Part shown: one piece after another, positions 37,395 through 46,184 of the stretch | Layout: the number at the start of each line of letters is the position of its first letter | Numbering within the stretch: the stretch's first letter is position 1 | Assembly (NCBI GenBank): GCA_030524055.1 | Contig: JAUNHH010000002.1 | Location: 125,186-189,185, forward strand | Direction: 5' to 3' | From: Actinomycetaceae bacterium | Lineage (GTDB): Bacteria; Actinomycetota; Actinomycetes; Actinomycetales; Actinomycetaceae | Length of the DNA stretch: 64,000 bases | Translations under genes and position numbers: made by a program | Notes under the pieces: generated by a model | Told to the model about the DNA's origin: nothing | What the model saw: only the letters and a program-made list of their open reading frames with translations | Databases searched by the model: none

Positions 37395-38297
37395 CTATTC
37401 CTGACCCGAGCGGGTGACATGCTCTAACAGGGCAGCCAGCGTTTGCCCGACTGCACCAGGGTCATCCAGGTCTTCGCGGTGGTGGCGCACCAGAACATGT
37501 CGTGTCCCCAGGGCAGGCAGCGGAATAATCTGCACATCCTCGCTGTGAAGATCTGACACCGCCATTGACGGCAAAATCGTCGAACCAATCCCCGCGGCGA
37601 CCAAGGACAGCGCGGCTTCGTAGGTCCAATAGGAAAAGTCCACAAAGGTCAGCTCGCCAACGGTAGAAGTAATACGTGCCAATGGAGCGGTCCCTGTCAA
37701 TCCTGGGGACATCCGTAGCCAACGCAATTGGGTCAGATCGTGCATGGATCCAATGGGAGGGGACGAGGCCGGGGTAATGACAACCCAGGGCTCATCCATT
37801 AATGGCGTATCGACGTATCCACTGGGAGCACGCGCGCCCATTGTGTCTCGCTCTAAAAGCAGCACATCCAGGTGCCCAGAACGCAAAAGAGACATTCCAC
37901 GTGCCTCCTCAACTTCTTCAATACGCACTTCAACGCCAGGGAGAATCTCGGCCACCGCATTTAAGAACGGCAGAAGTACTGCGCGTAAAACCGTTTGAAA
38001 GGCGCCAATGGTGACAATACCGGTCACTTGGCCAGCCAGGGGGCGAAGCGAATTCATTGTCTCGGCCAACTCCACTTCAATGCGTTCCGCACTGTGGGCT
38101 AAAACGCGGCCAGCCGGGGTGAGTATGGCGCCCGTTGGGGTGCGTTCGACCAGTTCCAAGCCCACTTCGTCTTCAAGGCGTTGGATCTGCTGGGACACTG
38201 CTGAGGGCGAGATCTGTAACACGTCCGCAGCTGCAACGATGCCGCCTTCGCGCTGGACGGCCAAGAGAATTGGCAGTCTTCTCGGGTCAATAAGCAT
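37395..38297 (-). CDS. LysR-family transcriptional regulator
   Basis: A 300-aa regulator with an N-terminal winged helix-turn-helix (LLAVQREGGIVAAADVLQIS, then SAVSQQIQRLEDEVG) and a C-terminal substrate-binding domain. The frame extends upstream to 38402, but GGAGG just before ATG 38297 (MLIDPRRLP) decides the start. It is divergent from the small membrane protein at 38385, with 87 bases between, the classic arrangement for a LysR protein controlling its neighbour. Effector unknown. Confidence 0.9.
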   Translation of the reverse strand: MLIDPRRLPILLAVQREGGIVAAADVLQISPSAVSQQIQRLEDEVGLELVERTPTGAILTPAGRVLAHSAERIEVELAETMNSLRPLAGQVTGIVTIGAFQTVLRAVLLPFLNAVAEILPGVEVRIEEVEEARGMSLLRSGHLDVLLLERDTMGARAPSGYVDTPLMDEPWVVITPASSPPIGSMHDLTQLRWLRMSPGLTGTAPLARITSTVGELTFVDFSYWTYEAALSLVAAGIGSTILPSMAVSDLHSEDVQIIPLPALGTRHVLVRHHREDLDDPGAVGQTLAALLEHVTRSGQE

Positions 38298-38384
38298 GTG
38301 CCCTCCTGTGATGAAGTAAAACTGAAGAGGATATAAAGTCTGATTCCATTGTGCTGTATTTTTCGCTCGGTCAGAATTGTGTCC

Positions 38385-38690
38385 ATGACCGAGCATGTGC
38401 ACATGATTGCGGCTGCCCTTGGGTGGGCAGGCGCCGCCGGATCAATGACGGCGTATTACCTCGTCTCTAGTGGGCGAGTGGCAGGAGATTCTTTGCGTTA
38501 TCACGCCTTGAATATCACTGCATGTGGCCTGCTCGCCATTGCTTGCCTAGCGACAGGATCATGGCCTTCCTTGGTGACAAATTTACTCTTTATTGCCATT
38601 GGCGTGCAGATGACTTGGCGTGTTCGTGACCGCCTTGCTGCGCGAGTTCGGAATCTTTTCCGACCGGTAAGTTGGAAGCTGCGGGCCTGA
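38385..38690 (+). CDS. Small membrane protein, CBU_0592-like
   Basis: A 101-aa protein with about three hydrophobic helices (MIAAALGWAGAAGSMTAYYL; ALNITACGLLAIACLATG; LVTNLLFIAIGVQMTW) and a basic C-terminal tail. Size and the helix pattern with ALN resemble the CBU_0592 family often found near transporters; this is a tentative match. CAGAAT lies 7 nt before ATG 38385 with no Shine-Dalgarno, so the transcript could be leaderless. An upstream start at 38349 is less likely. Confidence 0.6.
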   Translation: MTEHVHMIAAALGWAGAAGSMTAYYLVSSGRVAGDSLRYHALNITACGLLAIACLATGSWPSLVTNLLFIAIGVQMTWRVRDRLAARVRNLFRPVSWKLRA

Positions 38691-38734
38691 ATCGCAGGCC
38701 ACCCGCCGGTCATCCCTTTCGTCCCTGAAACTCT

Positions 38735-38763
38735 GGCGCCCCACGCGATAAGCGTGGGGCGCC
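38735..38763 (+). terminator. Strong terminator hairpin between the small membrane protein and rdgB
   Basis: GGCGCCCCACGC (38735-38746) and GCGTGGGGCGCC (38752-38763) are perfectly complementary with a 5-nt loop. It lies between convergent genes. A single copy of the window-wide word follows at 38782-38793. Confidence 0.8.
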
Positions 38764-38781
38764 AACGTGTATCTGTTGGCG

Positions 38782-38793
38782 CCCCGCCCTCGT
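38782..38793 (-). repeat. Single exact copy of the 12-mer near the rdgB end
   Basis: CCCCGCCCTCGT, unpaired, 22 bases beyond the rdgB stop and followed by an A-rich flank (AAAGAGGAAATAAAA). Confidence 0.8.
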
Positions 38794-38814
38794 AAAGAGG
38801 AAATAAAATCCCCA

Positions 38815-39432
38815 TTACCCGCGCAATAGTTCCCCAATATGCCCAGCAATGGCACGCATTGCCTGACCGCGGTGACTGATTGCATTCTTGGCTTCAGGGC
38901 TGAGTTCCGCATTCGACACATCTTGGCCATCCGCAAGAAAAATCGGGTCATAGCCAAAACCGCCCGTTCCGCGTCGCTCCTGTAAAAGCGTGCCTTCCAT
39001 CCGGGCGACCTCAACGACTTCCCGGCCATCCGGCCACACAAGAGCTGCCGCACACACAAAAGCCGCGCGACGCAAGGCAGTGGGCACATCCGCCATTTGC
39101 GCTAGAAGCAAATCGAGATTTGCCGCGTCATCCCCGTGGCGGCCACACCACCGCGCAGAAAAAATCCCCGGAGCGCCGCCCATAATCTCCACTGACAATC
39201 CAGAATCATCCGCTAAAGCAGGCAACCCCGAAGCAGCCGCCGCAGCGCGCGCTTTAATCACCGCATTCTCAGCAAAAGTCGCCCCATCTTCGATGGGAGA
39301 TTCGCTCGTAAAATCCGACAAAGGAGCAATGAGCCCAGCGCAGGACTGCCCCAGAGCATCACTCAAAATAGCCTCAACTTCACCCACTTTATGCGCATTA
39401 GCTGTGGCTAACACAATGCGAGCGTCACTCAT
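38815..39432 (-). CDS. rdgB: XTP/dITP diphosphatase (RdgB/HAM1)
   Basis: A 205-aa enzyme that removes non-canonical purine nucleoside triphosphates. Family signatures: [35 protein letters not shown], and [13 protein letters not shown]. Its ATG overlaps the rph stop by ATGA, the conserved actinobacterial rph-rdgB pair (Rv1340-Rv1341). Here the pair is on the minus strand and separated from murI/MBL by the island. Confidence 0.96.
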   Translation of the reverse strand: MSDARIVLATANAHKVGEVEAILSDALGQSCAGLIAPLSDFTSESPIEDGATFAENAVIKARAAAAASGLPALADDSGLSVEIMGGAPGIFSARWCGRHGDDAANLDLLLAQMADVPTALRRAAFVCAAALVWPDGREVVEVARMEGTLLQERRGTGGFGYDPIFLADGQDVSNAELSPEAKNAISHRGQAMRAIAGHIGELLRG

Positions 39433-40196
39433 GACGCAAACTCCACAACCTCACCGCTTTCCGCGGCAAGACACGCCTTTTGTGCTTCCGTTAAACGCTC
39501 ATTACCAGCCGAAGCCAAATCCAAAAGAACATTCAGCTCATCGCGATTAAATGTGGCATGCTCTGCGGTGCCTTGAATCTCCACAAAAGAGCCATTACCT
39601 GTCTGCACGACATTCATATCAGTTTCCGCGCGGACATCCTCCACATAGGGCAAATCCAGCATTGGAGTGCCATCAATAATGCCCACAGAAATAGCAGAAA
39701 TAGAATCGGTGAGGACCTTCGCGCCAGGAGAAACAATGCCCTGAGCCTTCGCCCATTCCACAGCCTCTGCTAAAGCAATATAGGCCCCAGTAATAGAAGC
39801 AGTACGGGTGCCACCATCAGCACGTAACACATCACAATCAAGGACGATAGTGTTTTCGCCCAGTTCCTTAATATCAACAATCGCCCGCAAACTCCGCCCA
39901 ATAAGACGCGAAATTTCCTGAGTCCGCCCGCCGACTTTTCCTTTCACTGACTCACGCCCAGAACGTTCCGCAGTTGCCCGGGGAAGCATCGCATATTCAG
40001 CGGTCACCCACCCTTCACCAGAACCTTTTTTCCACCGGGGAACGCCTTCAGTAAAAGACGCCACACATAAAACGCGAGTATCCCCAAACTCCACTAAAAC
40101 AGAACCTTCACCCGTGCCTGACCAGCCACGAGTAAAACGCAGGGGACGAAGTTGGTCAGGGGTGCGCCCATCGGCGCGTACAACACTTTCAGCCAT
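39429..40196 (-). CDS. rph: Ribonuclease PH
   Basis: A 255-aa phosphorolytic 3'-5' exoribonuclease that trims tRNA 3' ends. It begins [20 protein letters not shown] and contains [28 protein letters not shown] and [20 protein letters not shown], all diagnostic. Full length. On the minus strand TACCTT (complement of 40203-40208) sits 6 nt before the ATG, so the mRNA is probably leaderless; it is divergent from nudC with 35 bases between starts. Confidence 0.97.
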   Translation of the reverse strand: MAESVVRADGRTPDQLRPLRFTRGWSGTGEGSVLVEFGDTRVLCVASFTEGVPRWKKGSGEGWVTAEYAMLPRATAERSGRESVKGKVGGRTQEISRLIGRSLRAIVDIKELGENTIVLDCDVLRADGGTRTASITGAYIALAEAVEWAKAQGIVSPGAKVLTDSISAISVGIIDGTPMLDLPYVEDVRAETDMNVVQTGNGSFVEIQGTAEHATFNRDELNVLLDLASAGNERLTEAQKACLAAESGEVVEFAS

Positions 40197-40202
40197 GCTC
40201 TA

Positions 40203-40223
40203 AAGGTAGCCGCAGGATAGGCT
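40203..40223. promoter_or_regulatory. Back-to-back -10 boxes for rph (minus) and nudC (plus)
   Basis: TACCTT on the minus strand (complement of 40203-40208) is 6 nt from the rph ATG. TAGGCT (40218-40223) on the plus strand is 8 nt from the nudC ATG. Both genes fit into a 35-base divergent gap with no Shine-Dalgarno, so the promoters must overlap. Confidence 0.45.
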
Positions 40224-40231
40224 GTGGTGCT

Positions 40232-41326
40232 ATGAGCGTCACTCTTGCCTTTGCCCGTGGACAGATCGACCGACTTGGTCCCTACCGTGAAGGAATCGAC
40301 GCACGCGACTTCCTCGGGCAGGGCGGCGTAGACCTTGGCGATGGGGCGGGGGAGCGCCCAGTGCGCGTGACCATTGTGCGTAGCGGCGGCGAAATTCTGC
40401 TGAATTCCCCCATTGACGAGGGCGGGGCCAGAGTTGAGTCACCATCTGTGTCCGCGCCTAGCGGTGCTGAAAGCGCCCACCTTGCCCATCCTGATCTCGG
40501 TGCCGAATGGCGTGACCGGTGCGAGTGGGCTTTTCTTCTTGGCGCTGATTCACGTGGCGATCTTCACGTTGGAATCGGGGTTGCTGCCGGAGAAGAGGGA
40601 GGCAGTGGGGATGCCCTGAAAATACCCAATAGTTCAGATGGCAGGTGGGTTCACCTGCGGGCTATTGCTCACCTGCTCAGTGATGATGAGGCTGCCCTTG
40701 CAACAGCTGCGACAGCTCTTCTTGCGTGGCATGAGCAGGCCACCTTTTGCCAGTGTTGCGCCGCGCCCTTGCAGCCAGGTGATGGCGGATGGACCCGGCA
40801 CTGCAACCAGTGCAGCCATATTGAATTTCCCCGTCAAGATCCGGCCGTAATTATGGCGATTACTGATGATCGCGACCGGATTTTATTGGCGCATAATGTG
40901 GCATGGAGGCCCACATTCTGGTCTTTGCCTGCGGGATTTGTTGACGCCGGAGAATCCCCGGAAATGGCAGTGGTACGTGAATGCCAAGAAGAAGTGGGCA
41001 TTAAAGTGCGTGACATTACCTATTGGGCGACCCAACCCTGGCCATTTCCACGTTCAGTAATGCTCGGATTTACAGCCCGCTTGGATACTTCGGGGCCTGT
41101 GGACCCCATTCCTGATCAGATAGAAATCAACGATGCGCGTTTTTATTCGCGAGAAGAGTACCGGGCTGCACTCATGAGCGGCGCCATTGAACCTCCCCGG
41201 CCAACAGCTATTGCTGCTGTCATGATTCAACAATGGCTGGGGGAATCTCCAGAAGAGGTTGCGGGGCATAGTGTTCCGCCCACCGGAGTAGACCCAAGAA
41301 ATACGCTTTCCCCTCAGGGAAAGTAG
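40232..41326 (+). CDS. nudC: NAD(+) diphosphatase / RNA deNADding Nudix hydrolase NudC
   Basis: A 364-aa protein, at the long end for NudC. It has a zinc ribbon (Cys173, Cys176, Cys191, Cys194, in CCAAPLQPG and HCNQC). The Nudix box starts at about residue 235 as GFVDAGESPEMAVVRECQEE, followed by the NudC-specific QPWPFPRS. It hydrolyses NAD(H) and can remove NAD caps from RNA. An exact copy of the window-wide word at 40416-40427 encodes DEGGA in the N-terminal domain. It is followed by uvrD2, as in Rv3199c-Rv3198c. Confidence 0.95.
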   Translation: MSVTLAFARGQIDRLGPYREGIDARDFLGQGGVDLGDGAGERPVRVTIVRSGGEILLNSPIDEGGARVESPSVSAPSGAESAHLAHPDLGAEWRDRCEWAFLLGADSRGDLHVGIGVAAGEEGGSGDALKIPNSSDGRWVHLRAIAHLLSDDEAALATAATALLAWHEQATFCQCCAAPLQPGDGGWTRHCNQCSHIEFPRQDPAVIMAITDDRDRILLAHNVAWRPTFWSLPAGFVDAGESPEMAVVRECQEEVGIKVRDITYWATQPWPFPRSVMLGFTARLDTSGPVDPIPDQIEINDARFYSREEYRAALMSGAIEPPRPTAIAAVMIQQWLGESPEEVAGHSVPPTGVDPRNTLSPQGK

Positions 41327-41327
41327 G

Positions 41328-41339
41328 CCCCGCCCTCGT
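41328..41339 (-). repeat. Single exact copy of the 12-mer just after nudC
   Basis: CCCCGCCCTCGT begins 2 bases after the nudC stop and is followed by TAAT. Unpaired. Confidence 0.8.
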
Positions 41340-41413
41340 TAATCGCGATCAGGATATGAGCGCGCCTGCTGAAGAAGTAGGCAAATGGGGGAGGCGAATG
41401 GGATGATCCGGGG

Positions 41414-43549
41414 GTGAGAACCCACCCTGATGAACTTCTTGACGCCCTGGACCCAGACCAACGCGCGGTCGCCATACAAGTGGGTGGGCCGCTTGCCGTT
41501 CTTGCGGGCGCAGGAACAGGGAAAACCCGTGCCATTACCTACCGCATTGCCTATGCCGCGGCAACAGGCGCCATTGACCCCACTTCGGTCCTCGCTGTCA
41601 CCTTTACTGCCCGAGCCGCCACCGAAATGCGGACCCGTCTGCGAGATTTAGGTGTTCCCGGAGTCCAAGCCCGCACCTTCCACTCTGCGGCCCTACGGCA
41701 ACTCCAGTATTTTTGGCCATCCGTAGTGGGCGGCCCGGTCCCCGCCCTCGTTGAACATAAAGCTTCCCTGGTAGCCGCCGCTGCCGCGCGCACCCACATA
41801 TCCGTAGACCGTGCACTTGTGCGTGATGTGGCCGCCGAAATTGAGTGGGCAAAAGTGTCCATGATTTCCCCTGAAGACTATTCTGCCCATATTCGCCGTA
41901 GTGGCCGTGCTACCCCTGGTGGCCTTTCCGTAGAAGACGTTGTGCGCCTATTGGATGCCTATGAAGAATGCAAAGAAGAACGCGCCGTTATTGACTTTGA
42001 GGATGTTCTCGCGAATCTCGCGGGAATATTAGTTGACCGCGAAGATATTGCCCGAAGAATACGCTCCCAATATCGCTCTTTTGTGGTCGATGAATACCAA
42101 GATGTATCTGCCCTCCAGCAATATCTTCTTGATTTATGGCTGGGAGGACGCCACGATATTTGCGTTGTCGGTGACGTTTCCCAAACGATCTACTCATTTG
42201 CTGGGGCAACCCCCCACTATCTCACCAGTTTTGCCCAGAAACACCCGGGTGCCCGCATTGTCGAACTCAATCGCGACTACCGCTCTACCCCGCAAATTGT
42301 CGATATTGCGAATCGCGTGATTGAAGCGGCGGGATCTGCTCCTGGGGCACATGCAGGAGCCGTCCACCTCGTTTCCCAACGGCCCTCAGGTGCGCCGGTA
42401 CGTTTTATTACTCATGATGACGAGCGTTCAGAAGCTGAATATATTGCGCATCGCGTTCGTGAGCTTTCCGCCCAAGGAACTCCTTTACATTCCATTGCTG
42501 TTTTATACCGGACAAATAGCCAATCTGAAGCCCTTGAACAAGCCTTAGCCGCCCAGAATATTTCTTTTCTTGTCCGTGGTGGCGCGCGTTTCTTCGACCG
42601 TGAAGAAGTCCGTAAAGGAATGCTCGCGCTGCGCAGAATCGCAGCATCTACTCCAGATAGTGACGAGGGCGGGGCAGCGCCCACCAGCGCGGAAGTGTCC
42701 ACTAGCGCGGAAGTGCCCACTAGCGGGCCTGCGCCCACCACCCTCCTGGTAGAGCAGGTCCAAGACGCGCTGCGACCTTTAGGGTGGAGTCAACAGGCTC
42801 CTGAGGGTAGGGGAGCGACCCGCGAAAAGTGGGATAACCTCAACGCCCTGGTCGAATTGGCCCGTCAGCGCCCCGGCCTGAACCTCCGTGCCTTTGTCGA
42901 TGAACTTGCTGAACGTGCCACCACTCAAGCGGCCCCCACTGTCGATGGAGTCACCCTGACCACAATCCATGCCGCTAAAGGTCTGGAATGGGACGTTGTC
43001 TTCCTCATTGGCGCCAGTGAAGGACTGATCCCCATTTCTATGGCTACTACCGGGCCAGAACGCGAAGAAGAACGGCGCCTGCTCTATGTGGCCATCACCC
43101 GAGCCCGCGATCTTCTCGAAATCTCCTGGGCACGCTCACGCGGAGAAGGCGGAAAGGCCACCCGGCAGCGCTCGCGCCTGCTTGACGGGATTTGGCCGCA
43201 AGAAATGGCGGGATCTCGCCGCGCAACCCCAACAAAAAAGACGCCGAAAAAGAAGGGCGGTACTGACGCGCGCGATGAACTCACCCCAGAATCCGCAGAA
43301 TTATTCGAGCGTCTGCGCGCATGGCGGCTTTTAGAATCACGTCATCTTGAGGTTCCCGCATATACGGTGCTCACTGATCGGACGCTCACAGATATTGCTA
43401 TTGCACGCCCGAAAACTTTGACCCAATTACGGGTCATTAAAGGGGTGGGCGATATTAAATTGCAGCGTTACGGGGCTGCTGTTTTAGCGATTATCCGTGG
43501 CGAAGAAGTAGTTCCTGGGGGAAATGAGATGAATGGGTATTCGCAGTAA
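41414..43549 (+). CDS. uvrD2: UvrD2-like superfamily 1 helicase with HRDC domain
   Basis: A 711-aa DNA helicase. Motif I is AGAGTGKT (residues 31-38). Later motifs include VDEYQDVSALQQYLL, GDVSQTIYSFAGA, LTTIHAAKGLEWDVVF and RLLYVAITRARDLLE. The last ~80 residues form an HRDC domain (LFERLRAWRLLES to GVGDIKLQRYGAAVLAII). A Ser/Thr/Pro-rich insertion at about residues 417-445 contains the window-wide word (DEGGA) and an 18-bp tandem repeat. The GTG start has no good Shine-Dalgarno. It acts in DNA repair; M. tuberculosis UvrD2 is essential. Confidence 0.93.
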   Translation: MRTHPDELLDALDPDQRAVAIQVGGPLAVLAGAGTGKTRAITYRIAYAAATGAIDPTSVLAVTFTARAATEMRTRLRDLGVPGVQARTFHSAALRQLQYFWPSVVGGPVPALVEHKASLVAAAAARTHISVDRALVRDVAAEIEWAKVSMISPEDYSAHIRRSGRATPGGLSVEDVVRLLDAYEECKEERAVIDFEDVLANLAGILVDREDIARRIRSQYRSFVVDEYQDVSALQQYLLDLWLGGRHDICVVGDVSQTIYSFAGATPHYLTSFAQKHPGARIVELNRDYRSTPQIVDIANRVIEAAGSAPGAHAGAVHLVSQRPSGAPVRFITHDDERSEAEYIAHRVRELSAQGTPLHSIAVLYRTNSQSEALEQALAAQNISFLVRGGARFFDREEVRKGMLALRRIAASTPDSDEGGAAPTSAEVSTSAEVPTSGPAPTTLLVEQVQDALRPLGWSQQAPEGRGATREKWDNLNALVELARQRPGLNLRAFVDELAERATTQAAPTVDGVTLTTIHAAKGLEWDVVFLIGASEGLIPISMATTGPEREEERRLLYVAITRARDLLEISWARSRGEGGKATRQRSRLLDGIWPQEMAGSRRATPTKKTPKKKGGTDARDELTPESAELFERLRAWRLLESRHLEVPAYTVLTDRTLTDIAIARPKTLTQLRVIKGVGDIKLQRYGAAVLAIIRGEEVVPGGNEMNGYSQ
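42680..42733 (+). repeat. Three 18-bp tandem repeats inside uvrD2
   Basis: Units at 42680-42697, 42698-42715 and 42716-42733 begin CCCACCAGC, TCCACTAGC and CCCACTAGC. The first two differ at two bases; the third is more diverged. They encode PTSAEV-STSAEV-PTSGPA and directly follow a copy of the window-wide word (42663-42674). Confidence 0.9.
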
Positions 43550-44486
43550 TGTCACTACTGTTTACCCCAAAAGGTGTTCCTGCTGCACCACACCAACACT
43601 GCCGATGGGGTGCTATTTTTTCTGTGTATTCCACGCCGCTAGCTCCAATTCTGCCGCGCATTCCCTCCCATTTTTCCTCCCTTTGGCCAAAAGAATCCCG
43701 CACACTTGCGGGCGCGAGAACGCGCGCGACTTCAATAGCAGCAAAAAGGCGACTACTTCCCTGGGGAGCCGCTAAAGGCCAAGACGGTAAAGTACGCCGA
43801 TCGTAGGCCCAATGCGGATTAGTGTCAGCCCAATGTAGCTCTAAACATTGAGCACAGGGGGTAAATCCTGGCCGTACAAAAGGGCCAATCCATAACCCAT
43901 CTTCATCCTGGACTAAAAGAAGATGGGGGATATCCTCATTGAGTAATGCTGTATACGCTCCTTCTTCAATCACGCGACTGCGTGAAATCAATGCAATATC
44001 GGGCTTTAAGGAACGGCAAATCCGAATATGTGGAGCGTAGCGCTGTAAAAACTCGATCGCTGTTGGCCGGCGGGGACGATCATAATTTCCGCCCCCGCAG
44101 AATTGGTCAAGGGCGGTATCTACCCGACCGCGTCCCGTCAGACTGAGGTGCAGATCTACCACTTCACTGAGGAGCACAATGACTTCCAGTGACACTGTGT
44201 CAATCCCATCCACTAAAAGACGCAATTCTGGGCGGGCGGGTTTTTTCTGCAGTAAACCCGCTTGGTCGAGTTTGGCCGCTAATGACTTTGCTCGGGGAGG
44301 AGGCGGGCTGGGGGTGATAGGAATGCTGCCAGGCTGGTGAGGGCCCGATGCGCGCCCCAGGTCATAGAGCCATGCCTGTTCGTGGGGATCAAGATTGTCT
44401 AAATCGAGATGCCGGTTCGGGGCTGTGCCGATACGGAGACCGGAGGTGCCTCGCCGTAAAACCGCGGTGCCAGTAGCGAGAAACAT
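43491..44486 (-). CDS. ThiF/cyclodehydratase-like protein
   Basis: A 331-aa protein resembling the actinobacterial cyclodehydratase (TOMM-type leader-binding/ThiF-like) family found near uvrD2. Recognisable segments are IPHLLLVQDEDGLWIGPFV, RPGFTPCAQCLELH and a C-terminal CWCG; the two Cys pairs could bind zinc. I see no Gly-rich ATP-binding motif of active ThiF, so catalysis is doubtful. It overlaps the 3' end of uvrD2 tail-to-tail by 59 bases. The role is unknown and there is no precursor peptide nearby that I can support. Confidence 0.65.
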   Translation of the reverse strand: MFLATGTAVLRRGTSGLRIGTAPNRHLDLDNLDPHEQAWLYDLGRASGPHQPGSIPITPSPPPPRAKSLAAKLDQAGLLQKKPARPELRLLVDGIDTVSLEVIVLLSEVVDLHLSLTGRGRVDTALDQFCGGGNYDRPRRPTAIEFLQRYAPHIRICRSLKPDIALISRSRVIEEGAYTALLNEDIPHLLLVQDEDGLWIGPFVRPGFTPCAQCLELHWADTNPHWAYDRRTLPSWPLAAPQGSSRLFAAIEVARVLAPASVRDSFGQREEKWEGMRGRIGASGVEYTEKIAPHRQCWCGAAGTPFGVNSSDITANTHSSHFPQELLLRHG

Positions 44487-44657
44487 GATGACCTTTCATG
44501 TCGGTTCGTATTGGATAGTTTATTATGCTGCATTTCTGTTCCATTCGCATCTCAAAAGTTGCCCTCAGTTCACGGCCTCAAAGGTGATTTCTGCCAGATG
44601 CCAGACATGCCGCCAAAAAGTGCCGCCGCATATTGGCCTTCACGGCACGATGGCTCC

Positions 44658-45593
44658 ATGTCCTCCTCCTCATCAGGTCCGCGCCGCCCTCGTAAACCCC
44701 GGCGAAACCCTCGCGCAGGCGGCACTGCGTCCACTGGAGGAACTCCTGCGTCTTCCCGATCGGCGCAAACCTCGCGTCCCCCACATAAACGCCAGGCGTC
44801 AACTGGGGTGGTCCCGCCCTCGTCACTGACCGATAGTGGCGAAATCCCTGCCGTGGGACGCAATGCCCCCGGTCGTGGACGACGTAGACGTGACATGCCC
44901 CGCGGTGAACGTCGCAGTTGGGGGCGTTCTCGACGCGGAAGCGATTCCGTACTTCCCGCACAGGCGCCACGCACCGTCTCTGTTGGTGGTGTCGAAGTCT
45001 CTGTTCGCCTGTTGGGAATTGGAGTATTGACGGTTTTTCTGGCCGTTATGCTTCTGCCAGCTTTTGCCCAATGGTGGCAACAAGAAAGGGAATTGGCTGA
45101 TATTCAAGCCCGCGTCGCCTCTGTCAAAGAACGCAATGCGCGCATGGCTGAACAACTCGAATTGTGGGATGACCCCGAATATGTGGCCTCCCAAGCGCGT
45201 ACCCGCTTGGGATATGTCAAACCAGGTGAAACGCAATTCACCGTGGTAGACCCGGGTAAGGAATACCAAGATCAGGCACAGGTGTCCGCCGCCCAAGAAA
45301 ATGGGCCCGATCGTCCATGGGTGCAAGTCCTCACGATCTCCCTAAATTCTGCTGATACTGGTGAAGGGGCCACGGTAGTTCGACCTCTTGATGCCCCGCC
45401 ATCGGCTGATTCTGCTGCTTCTGCGGACTCGGCCGCGTCAGCGCAAAGTGGCATCGCTAACGAGGGCGGGGTTTCTGGCGAAAATCCGGAAGAACCGGCC
45501 ACTGACGGCGCAGGCGAAGAAGACATGGCTGTTGAAGAAGACGCGCCTGAAGAGGACAATGGCTCCGCTGAAACCACCCCACCTGGAGAATAA
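44658..45593 (+). CDS. ftsB: Septum formation initiator, FtsB/DivIC-like
   Basis: A 311-aa divisome protein. The N-terminus (about 115 residues) is cytoplasmic, basic and Pro/Ser/Arg-rich. One transmembrane helix follows (VRLLGIGVLTVFLAVMLLPA, about 117-138), then a coiled coil (ERELADIQARVASVKERNAR) and the DivIC motif DPEYVASQARTRLGYVKPGE. The C-terminal tail is Ala/Asp/Glu-rich. The start is uncertain: in-frame ATGs at 44598, 44607 and 44658 all lack a Shine-Dalgarno. Three copies of the window-wide word fall in its low-complexity ends (44684, 44813, 45460). DUF501 and ppx follow, as usual. Confidence 0.85.
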   Translation: MSSSSSGPRRPRKPRRNPRAGGTASTGGTPASSRSAQTSRPPHKRQASTGVVPPSSLTDSGEIPAVGRNAPGRGRRRRDMPRGERRSWGRSRRGSDSVLPAQAPRTVSVGGVEVSVRLLGIGVLTVFLAVMLLPAFAQWWQQERELADIQARVASVKERNARMAEQLELWDDPEYVASQARTRLGYVKPGETQFTVVDPGKEYQDQAQVSAAQENGPDRPWVQVLTISLNSADTGEGATVVRPLDAPPSADSAASADSAASAQSGIANEGGVSGENPEEPATDGAGEEDMAVEEDAPEEDNGSAETTPPGE

Positions 45594-45594
45594 C

Positions 45595-46107
45595 GTGACC
45601 ACTGCTCACACCTGGGAAAAAGCCAGCGAGGTTGACCTCGAAATATTGCGAAGCCACCTTGATCGCCTCCCGCGGGGGGTTGTTGGTATTGGTGCGCGCT
45701 GTGCCAGCGGACACCCCAGTGTGGTTGTCACCGCCCCACGTCTTGACGATGGCACCCCGTTCCCAACAACCTTCTACCTCACCTGCCCTGGCGCCGTCTA
45801 TGGCTGTTCGGTATTAGAAGCCGAAAAAGTCATGGAAGACCTCAATGCGTGGCTCGCTGAGGATGAATCCGCCCGAGTTGGCCACGCAGCCGCACATGAG
45901 GCCTATATTGCTGCGCGTCGCACTTTGGGCGAGGTCCCTGAAATCGATGGCGTCTCCGCTGGAGGAATGCCCACCCGGGTGAAATGCCTCCACGCCTTAG
46001 TTGGCCATGCATTGGCTGCTGGCCCCGGTGTGAATGTGGTTGGTGATCGTGCCCTAGAAATCATGGCTGAACGCGGATTATGGACCCCGCAGACCTGCCA
46101 GGCATGA
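45595..46107 (+). CDS. DUF501 family protein
   Basis: A 170-aa protein of actinobacterial family DUF501, function unknown, which regularly sits between ftsB and ppx. Typical stretches: RLPRGVVGIGARCASGHPSVVVTAPRL (split by me as RLPRGVVGIGARC and GHPSVVVTAPRL), FYLTCPGAVYGCSVLEAE and MPTRVKCLHALVGHALAAG. GTG 45595 is chosen because TGGAGA lies just upstream and homologues start here; the open frame continues back inside ftsB. The gap to ftsB is one base, so the two are probably co-transcribed. Confidence 0.9.
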   Translation: MTTAHTWEKASEVDLEILRSHLDRLPRGVVGIGARCASGHPSVVVTAPRLDDGTPFPTTFYLTCPGAVYGCSVLEAEKVMEDLNAWLAEDESARVGHAAAHEAYIAARRTLGEVPEIDGVSAGGMPTRVKCLHALVGHALAAGPGVNVVGDRALEIMAERGLWTPQTCQA

Positions 46108-46184
46108 AATGTGTCTGCTGTATTTGACGTGTACTTACCACGTATAAAACGTAATCGCCGCACCTGAAATGAAACGATAGATAA

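Noticed and set aside
46124-46148. Promoter TTGACG / TATAAA for ppx
   Set aside because: The spacer is only 13 bases, too short for a standard sigma-A promoter; noted in the gene entry but not called.
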